Source of the DNA: a virus
DNA length: 37,236 nt
IMG/VR virus record: IMGVR_UViG_3300009093_000084
Coordinates: 1 to 37,236 of that record
Strand: one strand, 5' to 3'
In this document: piece by piece, positions 19,628 through 28,372 of the stretch
Layout of the letters: the number at the start of each line of letters is the position of its first letter
How positions within the stretch are numbered: position 1 is the stretch's first letter
Notes under the pieces: generated by a model
The model's input: the letters and a program-made list of their open reading frames with translations, nothing else
What the model was told of the DNA's origin: nothing
Databases searched by the model: none
Translations under genes and position numbers: made by a program

Positions 19628-20529
19628 CACTTCCTCCGATTCAGCGCGTCGGATTCGAGCGCCTTCACGCGCTCAAAGACGCGCGCGAGGCCGGCCATGG
19701 TCGCCGACAGCGCCGTTTTTTGATCCACCATCTTGCCCTGCGGCGTCTGCACGACGAGCTGGGAGCCGAGGTGAGGGATTTTTTCGAGATCTTGCGCCAT
19801 CACGCCGAGATAGATCCCCCCGGTCGGGGCTACGCGCGGCTCCATGCGTGGATCTTTGTATCGGTAGGAGTACGGCCGCATGTGCTCGAGAAACGAGTCG
19901 GCAAGCGACGGCTCGGCGATCACTTTCTGGGTCGCGTCGGACATGGCGAGCCCAGCGCCTCCGCTAGCCTGAGCCTGCATCCCAGCCTGCACCGGATTGC
20001 CGACGTGCACTTGCGCTGCGGGCGCAGTCGCGTTCATCGCTGAGACGGGGTGCGGCTGCGCGGCGGGAGCGGTCGGCGCATACCGTTGCGCGGGCTGCGG
20101 CGTCGGCATGGGCTGCGGCTGGTAGGCGACCGGTGCGCGAGCAACGTTCATCATCGGGTTCTGTTGCTGTGCCTGCATTCGCGCGGCGTAACCTTGAGCG
20201 CCCTGCTGCGGCGGCTGTCCGTAGCCTTGCTGCTGCATCTGCTGGAAAAACTGCATCATCTGCTGCCACGACGGCTGCGGCTGCTGCGGTGGGTACGACG
20301 GCGGCGGGTTGTAGGACGGCTGCGCGGGTTGCGCTTGCGTCGCTTGCGTCGCTTGCGAGGGCGGCGGCGCGACGTTCGGCGATGCGTGCGTGGGACCAAA
20401 GTTCGTGCTTCCGACGCCGATTTGCGGAACCGCGGGCGCGCGCATCGCGCTCGGCGGAGCGGCCTGCGAAATGTTCGGCGGCTGCGATTGCATCGCGTTC
20501 GCGACGGGATTTCCTCCGGGGGTCATCAT
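19627..20529 (-). CDS. Pro/Gln-rich protein with C-terminal peptidase S74-type chaperone domain, 300 aa
   Basis: Residues 1-190 are low-complexity (Pro, Gln, Ala, Met), for example QMMQFFQQMQQQGYGQPPQQ. The last ~110 residues resemble the intramolecular chaperone domain of peptidase S74: MSDATQK (S-D start), LEHMRPYSYRYKDP, GIYLGVMAQDLEKIPH, QGKMVDQKTALSATMAGLAR and a C-terminal helix. In tailspikes this domain trimerises the fibre and then cuts itself off before the Ser. Finding it on a Gln-rich protein among ejection genes is unusual. ATG 20529 overlaps the previous stop. Confidence 0.6.
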   Translation of the reverse strand: MMTPGGNPVANAMQSQPPNISQAAPPSAMRAPAVPQIGVGSTNFGPTHASPNVAPPPSQATQATQAQPAQPSYNPPPSYPPQQPQPSWQQMMQFFQQMQQQGYGQPPQQGAQGYAARMQAQQQNPMMNVARAPVAYQPQPMPTPQPAQRYAPTAPAAQPHPVSAMNATAPAAQVHVGNPVQAGMQAQASGGAGLAMSDATQKVIAEPSLADSFLEHMRPYSYRYKDPRMEPRVAPTGGIYLGVMAQDLEKIPHLGSQLVVQTPQGKMVDQKTALSATMAGLARVFERVKALESDALNRRK

Positions 20530-21797
20530 GTCATAAGCCCTTTCACGAGGCCGCCGATCGCTCCGACGCCCGCGCCGATCGCTGTGCCCCACGGACCAAA
20601 CGCCGAGCCGACCGCCGCGCCGCCAGCCGCACCGATCCCGGTCGACGCCGCCGTGTTTGCGGCTTTGAGCCCGTCATCGTGCGGCCGGCTCTGTGACGCC
20701 GCGCCGAGCCCGCCCTGGAGCGCTCCGCCCGCGCCACCGACGACGGCGCCAACCGGACCACCGGTCACCGCGCCTTCGGCCGCACCGATCCCGGCTCCGA
20801 CGCCCGCGCCAATCCCCACGTTCGTAGCATTGCTCGGCGTCTGCTGCTGCGGCTGCCCGTTCAGCGGTTTCGAGTAGTCGATCGATCCGATGTTCCCCGA
20901 GCCCTGTGGTTTGATGTCCGTCTTGAGGTTTGCATCCGAAGCGGCGGCGCCGATCGCGCCCGCGGTGCCCTGCGCAACCGCACTACCGATGTTCACGCCG
21001 AGCTGCGTGTTGAACTGCGACTGCTGCGTGTTGACGCCTTCGGCCGCGAGCAGGTTTGCCATGTACGCTTGCTGCGCGGAGAGCCCAAGTCCCTGCTCTT
21101 GCTCGCCCATGCCCCACAGCGCCGTCTGCATCTGATTGATCTGCTGCTGATTGGCCTGCTGCAGCGATGCGTTCTGCGACTGCCTTTGGAGCTCGAGTTG
21201 CCCGATGTTGGCCATCCCTTGAGCGCCCTGCTGCTCTTCCTGCATCGCGATCTGCGCGGCCTGGTTCGCACCGGACGCCATTTGAGCGCCCGCGCCCTGT
21301 GTCGCGGCGCGCATCGCGCCGGCTCGAGCTGCCGCGCCGCCGCGCGCGGAATTCGCCATCGCCATCTGCGCCGCGATGCTCTGGTCTTGCGACTGCCGGA
21401 ATTGATTTTGGGCGTACCCGCCATCGCCCTGCATGAGCTGCTGGTAGTAGTTTTGTGCGTTGGCGAGCTGCGAAACGTCTCCGATCTGCGGCGCGTTCTG
21501 GTTGTATCCGTTCGCGAGGCCGTTGAAGTAATTCGACATGCCCGCGGCCTGGTTGTACAGGCCCCCATAGACCTGTCCTTCCTGCGTGGACATTTTCCCG
21601 CCGGTCTGGTCGTTCGCGTTGCCGTCGTTTCCGACCTGCGTTGGGGAGAACGCGTTGCCGGATTGCGGATTCACGAACGGCAAGCCGTTGTTCATCTGGT
21701 TGTAGCCGTATTGCCCCTGCGTTGGAGTCTGCGGCGACTGCGGCGGAGGTCCGTACGCGCTTCCGATGTTGTTCGTGTTTTGGTTCGGATCGGGCAT
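20526..21797 (-). CDS. Gln-rich internal virion protein with S74-like SDANLKTDI motif, 423 aa
   Basis: N-terminal third is Asn/Gln/Pro/Gly-rich; the middle is a long Ala/Gln helix (AQMAMANSARGGAAARAGAM; LQRQSQNASLQQANQQQINQ) typical of podovirus internal proteins. It is followed by AAASDANLKTDIKPQ, which matches the first element of S74 chaperone domains, but the expected Y-x-Y and AQ elements do not follow. Instead the end is a Gly/Ala hydrophobic stretch (NVGIGAGVGAGIGAAEGAV; AVGSAFGPWGTAIGAGVGAI) that could enter membranes. The missing elements sit in the next gene, which suggests the two may have arisen from, or act as, a split pair. Confidence 0.6.
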   Translation of the reverse strand: MPDPNQNTNNIGSAYGPPPQSPQTPTQGQYGYNQMNNGLPFVNPQSGNAFSPTQVGNDGNANDQTGGKMSTQEGQVYGGLYNQAAGMSNYFNGLANGYNQNAPQIGDVSQLANAQNYYQQLMQGDGGYAQNQFRQSQDQSIAAQMAMANSARGGAAARAGAMRAATQGAGAQMASGANQAAQIAMQEEQQGAQGMANIGQLELQRQSQNASLQQANQQQINQMQTALWGMGEQEQGLGLSAQQAYMANLLAAEGVNTQQSQFNTQLGVNIGSAVAQGTAGAIGAAASDANLKTDIKPQGSGNIGSIDYSKPLNGQPQQQTPSNATNVGIGAGVGAGIGAAEGAVTGGPVGAVVGGAGGALQGGLGAASQSRPHDDGLKAANTAASTGIGAAGGAAVGSAFGPWGTAIGAGVGAIGGLVKGLMT

Positions 21798-21801
21798 CGT
21801 C

Positions 21802-24800
21802 TTACGCCTTCAGTCTCGCGGGAAGCCTGCGGTAGCGGTCGCCGATCTTGTCGAGGTCGAGGGCGAGCGCGTCGAACGAAAATCCCTGCCCCGTCGTCTT
21901 GGCCGCGTCGTCGACGTCGGTGACCACGACCTGAATCGCCTCGCACTTGCAGTACGCGGCCGGCGAATGAACCTCGACTTGCTCGGTCGGGCGTCCCTCA
22001 AGCTGCGAATTGGTCCACGTCGCGGTCTTTCTCACGGTCGTGTCGTAATTGTACCTGAGTTGCACCTGCACTCCAGATGCATCTTGCTGTTCGCCGTAGA
22101 CGAGCGCCCGACGGGCGCGCATGTAGCCTTGAGGGCCGGAGACCTTGATCCAGGGCGAGGCGAGTGACAGCGGCACGAAGTGCGACGCGCCGGCCATGTC
22201 CGTATCGAGGTAGCTCGTCGCGGATTCTTTGTACCGACCGCCCGCGCTCGTGACGATCGTGAACGTTCCAGCGTCGTCGAGGAACATCGCGACGATCGGC
22301 CCGTCGAGATTCGCGTACTGATGGATCGTCCACGCGTTCAAAAAATAATCGAAGCAGACGATCCGCTGGTTGCCATTGCCGTCTTGCATGCACCATCGCG
22401 CTTGCTTTGCAATCGGCACGACGCACGACGCGACGCACGTTCCGTAGGCTCCGACGGTGTCTTGCACGCCCTTGCCGATGTAGGCGACGGACAGGTCTCT
22501 CCCGAGAAGATGAAAGCCGACCGCCGATTGGAAAATGAGCCCTTGCGGCACCTCGACAACGGAGCCGGCGGCGATGCATCCCACGTCGCTCGGCACCTTC
22601 TGCGGGATCGTCCAATCGCTGCCCTGGCCCGTGTCCGCCGGGCCGTCGCCGAACATGACGAAGATGCTCGAGCCTTTGAAGCACACAAACTTGTCATCCG
22701 TCGACGCAATGGCCGTGATGTCTCCGCCGTCGATAAAGGGCTGAATGAGCACCTCGTTGAAGCCCATGACCTCACCCGCGGTTTCTTGCCGCGTGAACCA
22801 CACGTTCGCGAGCGTTTCATCGACTATCGCCAGCCGGCCGCGATGCGCGCAGACGAGCGACGCCGCGGGCGGATTCACCGCGTCGAGTACGCCACCGGTC
22901 GTGTAGAGGAGCTGCGCTTTTTCTAGCGTCGCGTCGGGAAGCTGATCGTTGTAGTCACCATAGGGACCGTTGGCGAAATTCGCGGGGTCAACGCGCGCGA
23001 CGTAGAAATACGTCGAGCCGAGCGTGAGCGTCCGGTAAATCTCGACCCAGTACGCGCCGCCCGGATCGGTCGCTTCGTCGTTCGTCCACGCGAGCTTGGG
23101 AAAGACGACTTGCCCGACCTGGTTCGCGAGCACGACAGGCGTCGCGAGCACGGCAGGCGAGCTTCGTTCGATGTTGCCGTGTCGGTCTTGCCGAGCGTAG
23201 ACAACGGCGTAGCTGAATGTGCCCGTGATGCCAGGGCCGCCCGTCGGCGTCACCACGATGAACTCTGGGAAGTGAGCAAATCCGTGCTCGACGTGCGGCG
23301 GCCCCGCGCGCATGAGCATGCCGCCAGCGACTTCGTTAGTGTCGTTGAGCGTCGCGACCGCGGGCGAGGTCGCCGCGGGCGCAAACTCCGAAAGCCACAT
23401 GGTCGCGAGGTCCGGGCCAGTACCAACAGCGCCACCACCAAGCGCGAGCGGCACGATGAGGCGCGAGCCGTCTGCGTTGAGGCTCCGATTCAGGAACCGC
23501 GCATCACTCCAGCGCTCGAGGTACGGATCGAGCTGGCGCGGCGCGACGCATGCGGCGATCGTCGCCTGCGAGCCGGCGAGAGCGAGCGGCACGCCGGGCG
23601 ACGCGCGCACGCGGAAGTCGACGAGGTACTCCGTGCATTGCTCGGAAATGAGCGTCACGGCCGTCGGATTCGTGCCGGCGCCGATCTGGTAGTTTTGCAC
23701 GCACGGGTGAGAGACGTGGATGTACTGCCCGGCGATCTGCTGCGCGTCGTCGACCTGTCCGGGGCGCGCGAGCGGACGAAGGCCGAAAGGGTAGTACGCG
23801 AAGCCCATCGGCGTGACGACGTTGCCGCCGCTCCGCGCAACGAGCCCGCCCATCGTGACGGGCATGCTCGGCCCGCCCTCGCCGAAATTCGTTCCATCCG
23901 TTGCCCAAAACGAGACGAAGATTTCGCTGTTGAGCGTTGCGTTCGTCTTGGTTCCTACGCGGCACGCGCCGCCGATTTCCCAAAGCGTGTACCCGAAGTC
24001 GCCAAGCGCGGCGGTCACACTCGGATCGGCGCTGTACGACGCGAGCGTCGTGAAAAGCCCGTCGGCGGAGAGGTAATCGATGTGCAGATTGTCGTGGCCG
24101 GGGAGGTTCGGATTGTCGTTCCAGACGAGCGCGACGTCGACGCCCCAATCGGCCACGATTTGCATCGCGCTCTTACCGGGAAATCCCGTGTTCGCAAGCG
24201 TGCCGGTCGCGACTGACGCGAAGTTTTGGAAGTAGCGCCACGTAAGCTGCGTCTGCGTCGTCGAGGGCAAGTAGAGCGCGATCCATCCATCGTTCGGATC
24301 GCCGCTCATCGGCTGGACGTCGAGGCAGGTAGTATCGGAATTCCACAGCTGCGTCGTCGCGCCCGCGTGGAGCGTCCACGCGTTGTCCGCCGTGCCGGGC
24401 GCAACGGAATACGCGCGGAGCTCGCGCGACGCAGATCCCGTCGTCTCCAGCACGAGAAAGAGCACGAGCAGCGCCGAGTGCGGAAGCCACACGAGGTTCA
24501 AGAGCGTCACGTTTTCGCCCGTGACCGCGAGCGCCGGAAACTTCAAGAGCTGCTGCGAGGTCGACGGATCGAGTAGCGACGACTCGATCTGAAAATTCGA
24601 CGAGCCGATCGGCTCCTGCGGCTCGCCAATCCAGGCCACCGCGCGCACGGCCCCCTGGACGGCAACGACGCCGTCGCAAATCAGCGGCGCGGCGATCGAC
24701 CGAACCGGAAGCGGTCGGCGCACGGCGGAAAAGTTCGGACGCTTGCCGGCGTATGCAACCGTCCCGGCTTGCTCGACCCATGCCCACGACCCCTGGAACA

Positions 24801-25062
24801 CCTGCGCGCCAAGCCCACCGAGCGTCGACGCATAGAGGCTCGGCGCGACATACGGATCGGCAATCCCGCTCGCGTTGAGCACGTTGCACGCGCCGAGCTC
24901 TTTGTCCGCCTGCATGCCGTAGCGCTTGTCGACGCGCCCGACGTAGCGGAACGAGCCGTTCAGAATGCTTGCTTGGTTGTGCTCGGGGTCGAGGTATGTC
25001 GCCGCGGTCTTCTCATCGAGGCCGCCGACGAAGGGAAACTGAACAAAAACGGGCTCGCCCAT
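21802..25062 (-). CDS. Large tail hub / nozzle-like protein, 1086 aa
   Basis: The start FPFVGGLDEKTAATYLDPEH followed by ASILNGSFRYVGRVDKRYG fits the opening of podovirus tail nozzle and DNA-stabilising proteins (P22 gp10 / T7 gp12-like), in which such a segment leads into a beta-propeller. The rest is beta-rich over its full length, with repeated DxxGxx turns (DDKFVCFKGSSIFVMFGDGP; RWCMQDGNGNQRIVCFDYFL) as in propeller blades. At 1086 residues it is longer than gp10 (about 470) or gp12 (about 790), so an extra domain, perhaps receptor-related, is likely. Assignment is by pattern and position after the adaptor gene. Confidence 0.6.
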   Translation of the reverse strand: MGEPVFVQFPFVGGLDEKTAATYLDPEHNQASILNGSFRYVGRVDKRYGMQADKELGACNVLNASGIADPYVAPSLYASTLGGLGAQVFQGSWAWVEQAGTVAYAGKRPNFSAVRRPLPVRSIAAPLICDGVVAVQGAVRAVAWIGEPQEPIGSSNFQIESSLLDPSTSQQLLKFPALAVTGENVTLLNLVWLPHSALLVLFLVLETTGSASRELRAYSVAPGTADNAWTLHAGATTQLWNSDTTCLDVQPMSGDPNDGWIALYLPSTTQTQLTWRYFQNFASVATGTLANTGFPGKSAMQIVADWGVDVALVWNDNPNLPGHDNLHIDYLSADGLFTTLASYSADPSVTAALGDFGYTLWEIGGACRVGTKTNATLNSEIFVSFWATDGTNFGEGGPSMPVTMGGLVARSGGNVVTPMGFAYYPFGLRPLARPGQVDDAQQIAGQYIHVSHPCVQNYQIGAGTNPTAVTLISEQCTEYLVDFRVRASPGVPLALAGSQATIAACVAPRQLDPYLERWSDARFLNRSLNADGSRLIVPLALGGGAVGTGPDLATMWLSEFAPAATSPAVATLNDTNEVAGGMLMRAGPPHVEHGFAHFPEFIVVTPTGGPGITGTFSYAVVYARQDRHGNIERSSPAVLATPVVLANQVGQVVFPKLAWTNDEATDPGGAYWVEIYRTLTLGSTYFYVARVDPANFANGPYGDYNDQLPDATLEKAQLLYTTGGVLDAVNPPAASLVCAHRGRLAIVDETLANVWFTRQETAGEVMGFNEVLIQPFIDGGDITAIASTDDKFVCFKGSSIFVMFGDGPADTGQGSDWTIPQKVPSDVGCIAAGSVVEVPQGLIFQSAVGFHLLGRDLSVAYIGKGVQDTVGAYGTCVASCVVPIAKQARWCMQDGNGNQRIVCFDYFLNAWTIHQYANLDGPIVAMFLDDAGTFTIVTSAGGRYKESATSYLDTDMAGASHFVPLSLASPWIKVSGPQGYMRARRALVYGEQQDASGVQVQLRYNYDTTVRKTATWTNSQLEGRPTEQVEVHSPAAYCKCEAIQVVVTDVDDAAKTTGQGFSFDALALDLDKIGDRYRRLPARLKA

Positions 25063-25538
25063 TACGTGTACACCAAGAGGTCCGCGAGCACGCTCGCGAC
25101 GCCCGCGAACGCGGCGAACTGCGTCCAGATCCGGATGACACTGCTCGGGTCGCCGGACGCGGGCGCGATGCGCGCGTGCGCGGTGACGTAACCGCCTGTC
25201 GTCGAGAGAATCGCGTAGCCGCTCGGCGCGACGCCCAAGCCGTGCGAAACGATGTTGGGACTGGCTCCGTTCGCGCCGCCCTGCGCGAGCGTGACGCCCT
25301 GCACGAGATTCGCTGATGCGAACGGCGACGAGCGCACCTGTCCGAAAGCTTGGCGTACGTTCTGCTGCATCTGGAGGAGCGCGCGGCGCATCGGGCCGTC
25401 GAGTTGCTCGTCGGCGAAGTTTTCAAACGGAAGCACTGGGCCGCGATGCTGCACCGAGGGCGCGATGGTGCGGCCCGGCGCGGCGGGGTTTCTCGCCCCG
25501 TACGGCGCGATTTGGATGCGAGCAGAGAGGCGAGGCAT
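25062..25538 (-). CDS. Tail-associated protein, 158 aa
   Basis: Basic, Pro-rich N-terminus (RIQIAPYGARNPAAPGRTIA), a short helix (MRRALLQMQQNVRQAFGQVR), then a compact beta domain (SHGLGVAPSGYAILSTTGGY ... IRIWTQFAAFAGVASVLADL) of the kind that tips or bridges phage tail proteins. Its stop shares a base with the tail-hub start. The protein may link adaptor and hub; family not recognised. Confidence 0.55.
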   Translation of the reverse strand: MPRLSARIQIAPYGARNPAAPGRTIAPSVQHRGPVLPFENFADEQLDGPMRRALLQMQQNVRQAFGQVRSSPFASANLVQGVTLAQGGANGASPNIVSHGLGVAPSGYAILSTTGGYVTAHARIAPASGDPSSVIRIWTQFAAFAGVASVLADLLVYT

Positions 25539-25541
25539 CGA

Positions 25542-26273
25542 TCACCAAAGCCACTCGTCGGCGAAATGCGTTTCGTGGATCATCTCGGCCGTCTGCATGT
25601 CGCGCTTCGGTACGAGGCTCTTGATCCGCATCTCCTGCTTGTCTCGCATCTGCACGAGCATCGGAATCAAATCCGTCTGCCCATCTTTGATGAGCATCTT
25701 GATCGCGACGTCTAGAACGATCCATTCCTCCCAGGAGTTGATGGAATCGAAGGCGTCGCCCGGACGCGCGAGACGCGGCGCGACGGGGCAGTAATTGAGC
25801 TGGATGTTGTAGAGGCCTGGCGGCGGCGGAAAGAACACGAGGTTGCCGCCGTCGAGCCGGTAATAGATCGGGTCGTACTGCGTCCACGCGCCGACGGGGT
25901 AGAACTTGAACGCGTTGCGCTTCTCTTCGGGCAGCGACTCCGCTGTGAGCACAAGGTTTTGCCCTACGGAGATGTCCACCGAAATCAGGTGCAGAAAGTC
26001 GCCCGGCAGCGGGTAGTAGCTGCCACGCGGCGGCGAGACGGGCGGCGTGTCTTGGATTGCTGCTGTGGTTTGAAACGGAAAGCGCTTGCGACAGAGCGTG
26101 CCGCTGAACGTCGTTGCGCGAATCAGATCCCACCACTCGGCAAGCGACGTGTTGACTTCGCCGATGAGCTCGTCGTCGGTGATGAAGTCGTCGGCAGCGG
26201 CGTCCCCCGTTTCGAGGTTCGCGCGCTGCCGCGCCTTCAACATTAGCGTTTCGAGAGTGACCGGGTAGGCCAA
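25542..26273 (-). CDS. Head-tail adaptor / tail tubular protein, 243 aa
   Basis: TTG start at 26273 with GAGGAG upstream (nine-base spacing). The N-terminal helices TLETLMLKARQRANLETG and DDFITDDELIGEVNTSLAEW, and the YYRLDGGNLVFFPPPPGLYN strand segment with LNYCPVAPRL, fit the adaptor proteins that dock on the portal in podoviruses (gp4 / gp11-like): helices contact the portal and a beta domain faces the tail. Position between head completion and tail hub agrees. The C-terminal helix (LVQMRDKQEMRIKSLVPKRD) is typical. Confidence 0.65.
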   Translation of the reverse strand: MAYPVTLETLMLKARQRANLETGDAAADDFITDDELIGEVNTSLAEWWDLIRATTFSGTLCRKRFPFQTTAAIQDTPPVSPPRGSYYPLPGDFLHLISVDISVGQNLVLTAESLPEEKRNAFKFYPVGAWTQYDPIYYRLDGGNLVFFPPPPGLYNIQLNYCPVAPRLARPGDAFDSINSWEEWIVLDVAIKMLIKDGQTDLIPMLVQMRDKQEMRIKSLVPKRDMQTAEMIHETHFADEWLW

Positions 26274-26276
26274 GGA

Positions 26277-26528
26277 TTATTTCTCCTCGGCTTCGTCGTC
26301 TCCCTCGTCGCCGTACTCATCGTTGCAGAGCTTCTGCATCGTCTTGAACGCGTCCCACATCGCCGCGTGGTCGCCGCGTTTCAACGCGTCGGCGAACTGG
26401 CCCGCGGCGGCGGCGCCATGCGCGTCCATGTCGCCAGACTCGCCGGAGTCCGGCGACTCGTCGTCTTCTTCCGGTTCCGGCTCCTTGCCCTTCGCGGGAC
26501 CGAGCAAGAGCGCAATTCCTTTCGCCAT
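26277..26528 (-). CDS. Small acidic protein, 83 aa
   Basis: Starts MAKGIALLLGPAKGKEPE and is strongly acidic (PEEDDESPDSGESGDMD and EYGDEGDDEAEEK), with one helix between (FADALKRGDHAAMWDAFKTM). Acidic small proteins beside capsid genes can be head decoration, maturation or scaffold helpers. The start ATG 26528 gives a compact gene; the frame is open further upstream but would overlap another gene. No family recognised. Confidence 0.55.
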   Translation of the reverse strand: MAKGIALLLGPAKGKEPEPEEDDESPDSGESGDMDAHGAAAAGQFADALKRGDHAAMWDAFKTMQKLCNDEYGDEGDDEAEEK

Positions 26529-26536
26529 GACGGGCC

Positions 26537-27052
26537 TCAGGGGGTGAGCAGCGAGTTGCGGAAGAGAAACTGAAGGGAGAGTTGGTCGTTCAACACGACG
26601 TCTGCCGCCGCGGGCGCGGCGCCGCTCGCAGCGGAGAACGTCTGCACCGGTATGGACCACGTATTGTCGGCGTTCTGTGTCGGCAATCCCATGTTGACGA
26701 TCCAGTGATTTGCGATGGTCGCCGCGGCGATGTCTCCGCCGAAGGCTGTCACCGCGAGCCAGGGATCGACCGTCTTGATCGTGTACTTGCCGACGCCTTG
26801 ACGCGTGATGGTGAGCCAGATGGCGTTGGGGTCGCCCTCGCCGTTGGTCGGCACCGCGGCGCCAGCGCCGACGAAGATCACGTCGAGGAAAACGCCTGCG
26901 TTCAGCTGGTTGAGCACTGGCTTGAGCGCGGAGCGGTTTCCGCCACTCGTGCTCGTGACGAGCCGCCGCAGCCACGAAGGGCGCGGCGGCGGCCACGAGA
27001 CGAAGAGAAGCGCGAGCCCCGCGAGGCTCGCGAGGACGAGCGCGGTCACCAT
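26537..27052 (-). CDS. Putative head decoration-type protein with N-terminal hydrophobic helix, 171 aa
   Basis: ATG 27052 overlaps the capsid gene stop. Residues 2-20 (VTALVLASLAGLALLFVSW) are hydrophobic enough to span a membrane, then a Pro/Arg-rich joint leads to a beta-rich domain with GVFLDVIFVGAGAAVP and YTIKTVDPWLAVTAFG. It directly follows the major capsid protein gene, the usual place for a decoration or stabilising protein, but a membrane anchor there is unexpected. It could instead be a host-envelope protein made late in infection. Confidence 0.5.
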   Translation of the reverse strand: MVTALVLASLAGLALLFVSWPPPRPSWLRRLVTSTSGGNRSALKPVLNQLNAGVFLDVIFVGAGAAVPTNGEGDPNAIWLTITRQGVGKYTIKTVDPWLAVTAFGGDIAAATIANHWIVNMGLPTQNADNTWSIPVQTFSAASGAAPAAADVVLNDQLSLQFLFRNSLLTP

Positions 27053-28293
27053 GCGATCACCGCGTTCTTGCCGGGGGCCGCGCAGTACGAGGTCGCGATG
27101 TATTTGAATCGCGCCTGGTAGCTGTCGGACGCCGCATTGCGGAGCCACTCGAGCCCGTCGACGCCAGGGCCGGCGATGCGTGGGACTTCGCCGACGCTCG
27201 GCAGGAGCCAGGTGTCGAGCTCGAGCATGTACCCGCGGCCGAGCGGACAGAAGATGTCCATCAGCAGCGTGATCATGCCGTACGCCGTCGCGAGGCGAAT
27301 GCCGTCGAACGAGACCTGCGCGTTCTCGAACGCCTCGACGGTCACGTATTGGATGCGCGCGCCCATGTCGAGCTCGACGTCCACGTAGTCCATCGGGTTG
27401 AGCACGAGATGATCGGGGCGGCCGTTCATGCGCTGAACGAGGCCCGCGGCCTTCATCATCGACTCGGTCTTTTGCGCGCCGCCGCCCGAGAAGTAGACGC
27501 CCGCGAGGCGAATCGGATCGACGGAGCGGTTCACGCCGTTGAACGAATCGTTCGCGGCAACGCGCGGGTTCGCACCGTACGGGAGCCAGCCCGCGAGGCC
27601 CTTGAACGCGCCGTTGTAGTTGCCTTGCTGGAAGAGGTAGTCACCCGCGACGACCGCGGCGATCCCCGCCGTCCAGTTGCCCGTTGCCGTGAGCGTGCCG
27701 GCGATGATGTCCACCTTCGAAAGCGTGACAGTCGCCCCAGCGGATCGGGTGCCACCGCCGCCGGTCCCGTCGTCAGCGGAGGCTTGGAGCAGCTGCCCCT
27801 GCCAGAAGTTAAACATCTTGCTCGTGTCAGCGAGCGTGATGGTCGCCGTCGCGACGTTCGAGCCGGCTGAAATCTGGCCGAACGCGCCGCCGCCGTTGCC
27901 GAACAGATCGGCGCCGAGCTGCTGGCCGAGGTCGATGAAGGCGCCGTCAAACTCGCCGACCATCGCATCAACGAGCGCGTTCGCGTCGCCCTTGCTTTGG
28001 TCGATGGCCGCGCCGGTGACGTTCGCGGCGCCGTAGCCGTACGCCCAGGGGCAAACCCATTGGTTGTAGACCGAGGCCGAGACGTTCGTGCCGAACGCGA
28101 CGGAGTCCGTGTGGCTAGCCGTCGAGCCGATGGCCGAGCGGATCGCGCCGATGTATTGCTGACCGCCCTGGTCGGTGTCCTTCGGCATGATCGCGAAGAG
28201 CGACGACTTGAAGGCGAGGGTTTGGATCTTCTCTTTCGTGTACCGGTTCTTGAGAATCGGCGTTGCCGCCGTGATATCGAAATTCGCACCCAT
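27046..28293 (-). CDS. Major capsid protein, 415 aa
   Basis: Length and layout fit an HK97/P22-type coat protein. It begins MGANFDITAATPILKNRYTK with a charged N-arm, SSLFAIMPKDTDQGGQQYIG, a Gly/Ala-rich central part (GAFGQISAGSNVATATITLA) and closing elements DHLVLNPMDYVDVELDMGAR and ATAYGMITLLMDIFCPLGRG that resemble P-domain and spine segments. It is preceded by the scaffold and portal genes and followed by head completion genes, as expected. A GGAGACCCC ribosome site precedes the ATG, behind a stable hairpin at 28306-28324. Confidence 0.8.
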   Translation of the reverse strand: MGANFDITAATPILKNRYTKEKIQTLAFKSSLFAIMPKDTDQGGQQYIGAIRSAIGSTASHTDSVAFGTNVSASVYNQWVCPWAYGYGAANVTGAAIDQSKGDANALVDAMVGEFDGAFIDLGQQLGADLFGNGGGAFGQISAGSNVATATITLADTSKMFNFWQGQLLQASADDGTGGGGTRSAGATVTLSKVDIIAGTLTATGNWTAGIAAVVAGDYLFQQGNYNGAFKGLAGWLPYGANPRVAANDSFNGVNRSVDPIRLAGVYFSGGGAQKTESMMKAAGLVQRMNGRPDHLVLNPMDYVDVELDMGARIQYVTVEAFENAQVSFDGIRLATAYGMITLLMDIFCPLGRGYMLELDTWLLPSVGEVPRIAGPGVDGLEWLRNAASDSYQARFKYIATSYCAAPGKNAVIAW

Positions 28294-28305
28294 GGGGTCT
28301 CCGTG

Positions 28306-28324
28306 GCGACGCGGTAGGCGTCGC
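28306..28324 (-). other. Stable hairpin in the leader of the major capsid gene
   Basis: A perfect 7-bp stem GCGACGC/GCGTCGC with a 5-base loop (ggtag on the plus strand), located between the scaffold stop and the capsid ribosome binding site, in an otherwise uncoded 79-bp gap. There is no T-run, so it is not an intrinsic terminator. A 5' leader hairpin could protect or process the capsid mRNA and raise its level over the scaffold; that role is inferred. Confidence 0.6.
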
Positions 28325-28372
28325 GGTTTGGTCGGGACCGCTCAGGTTTCAGGGAGCGCTATGAACGAAGTT

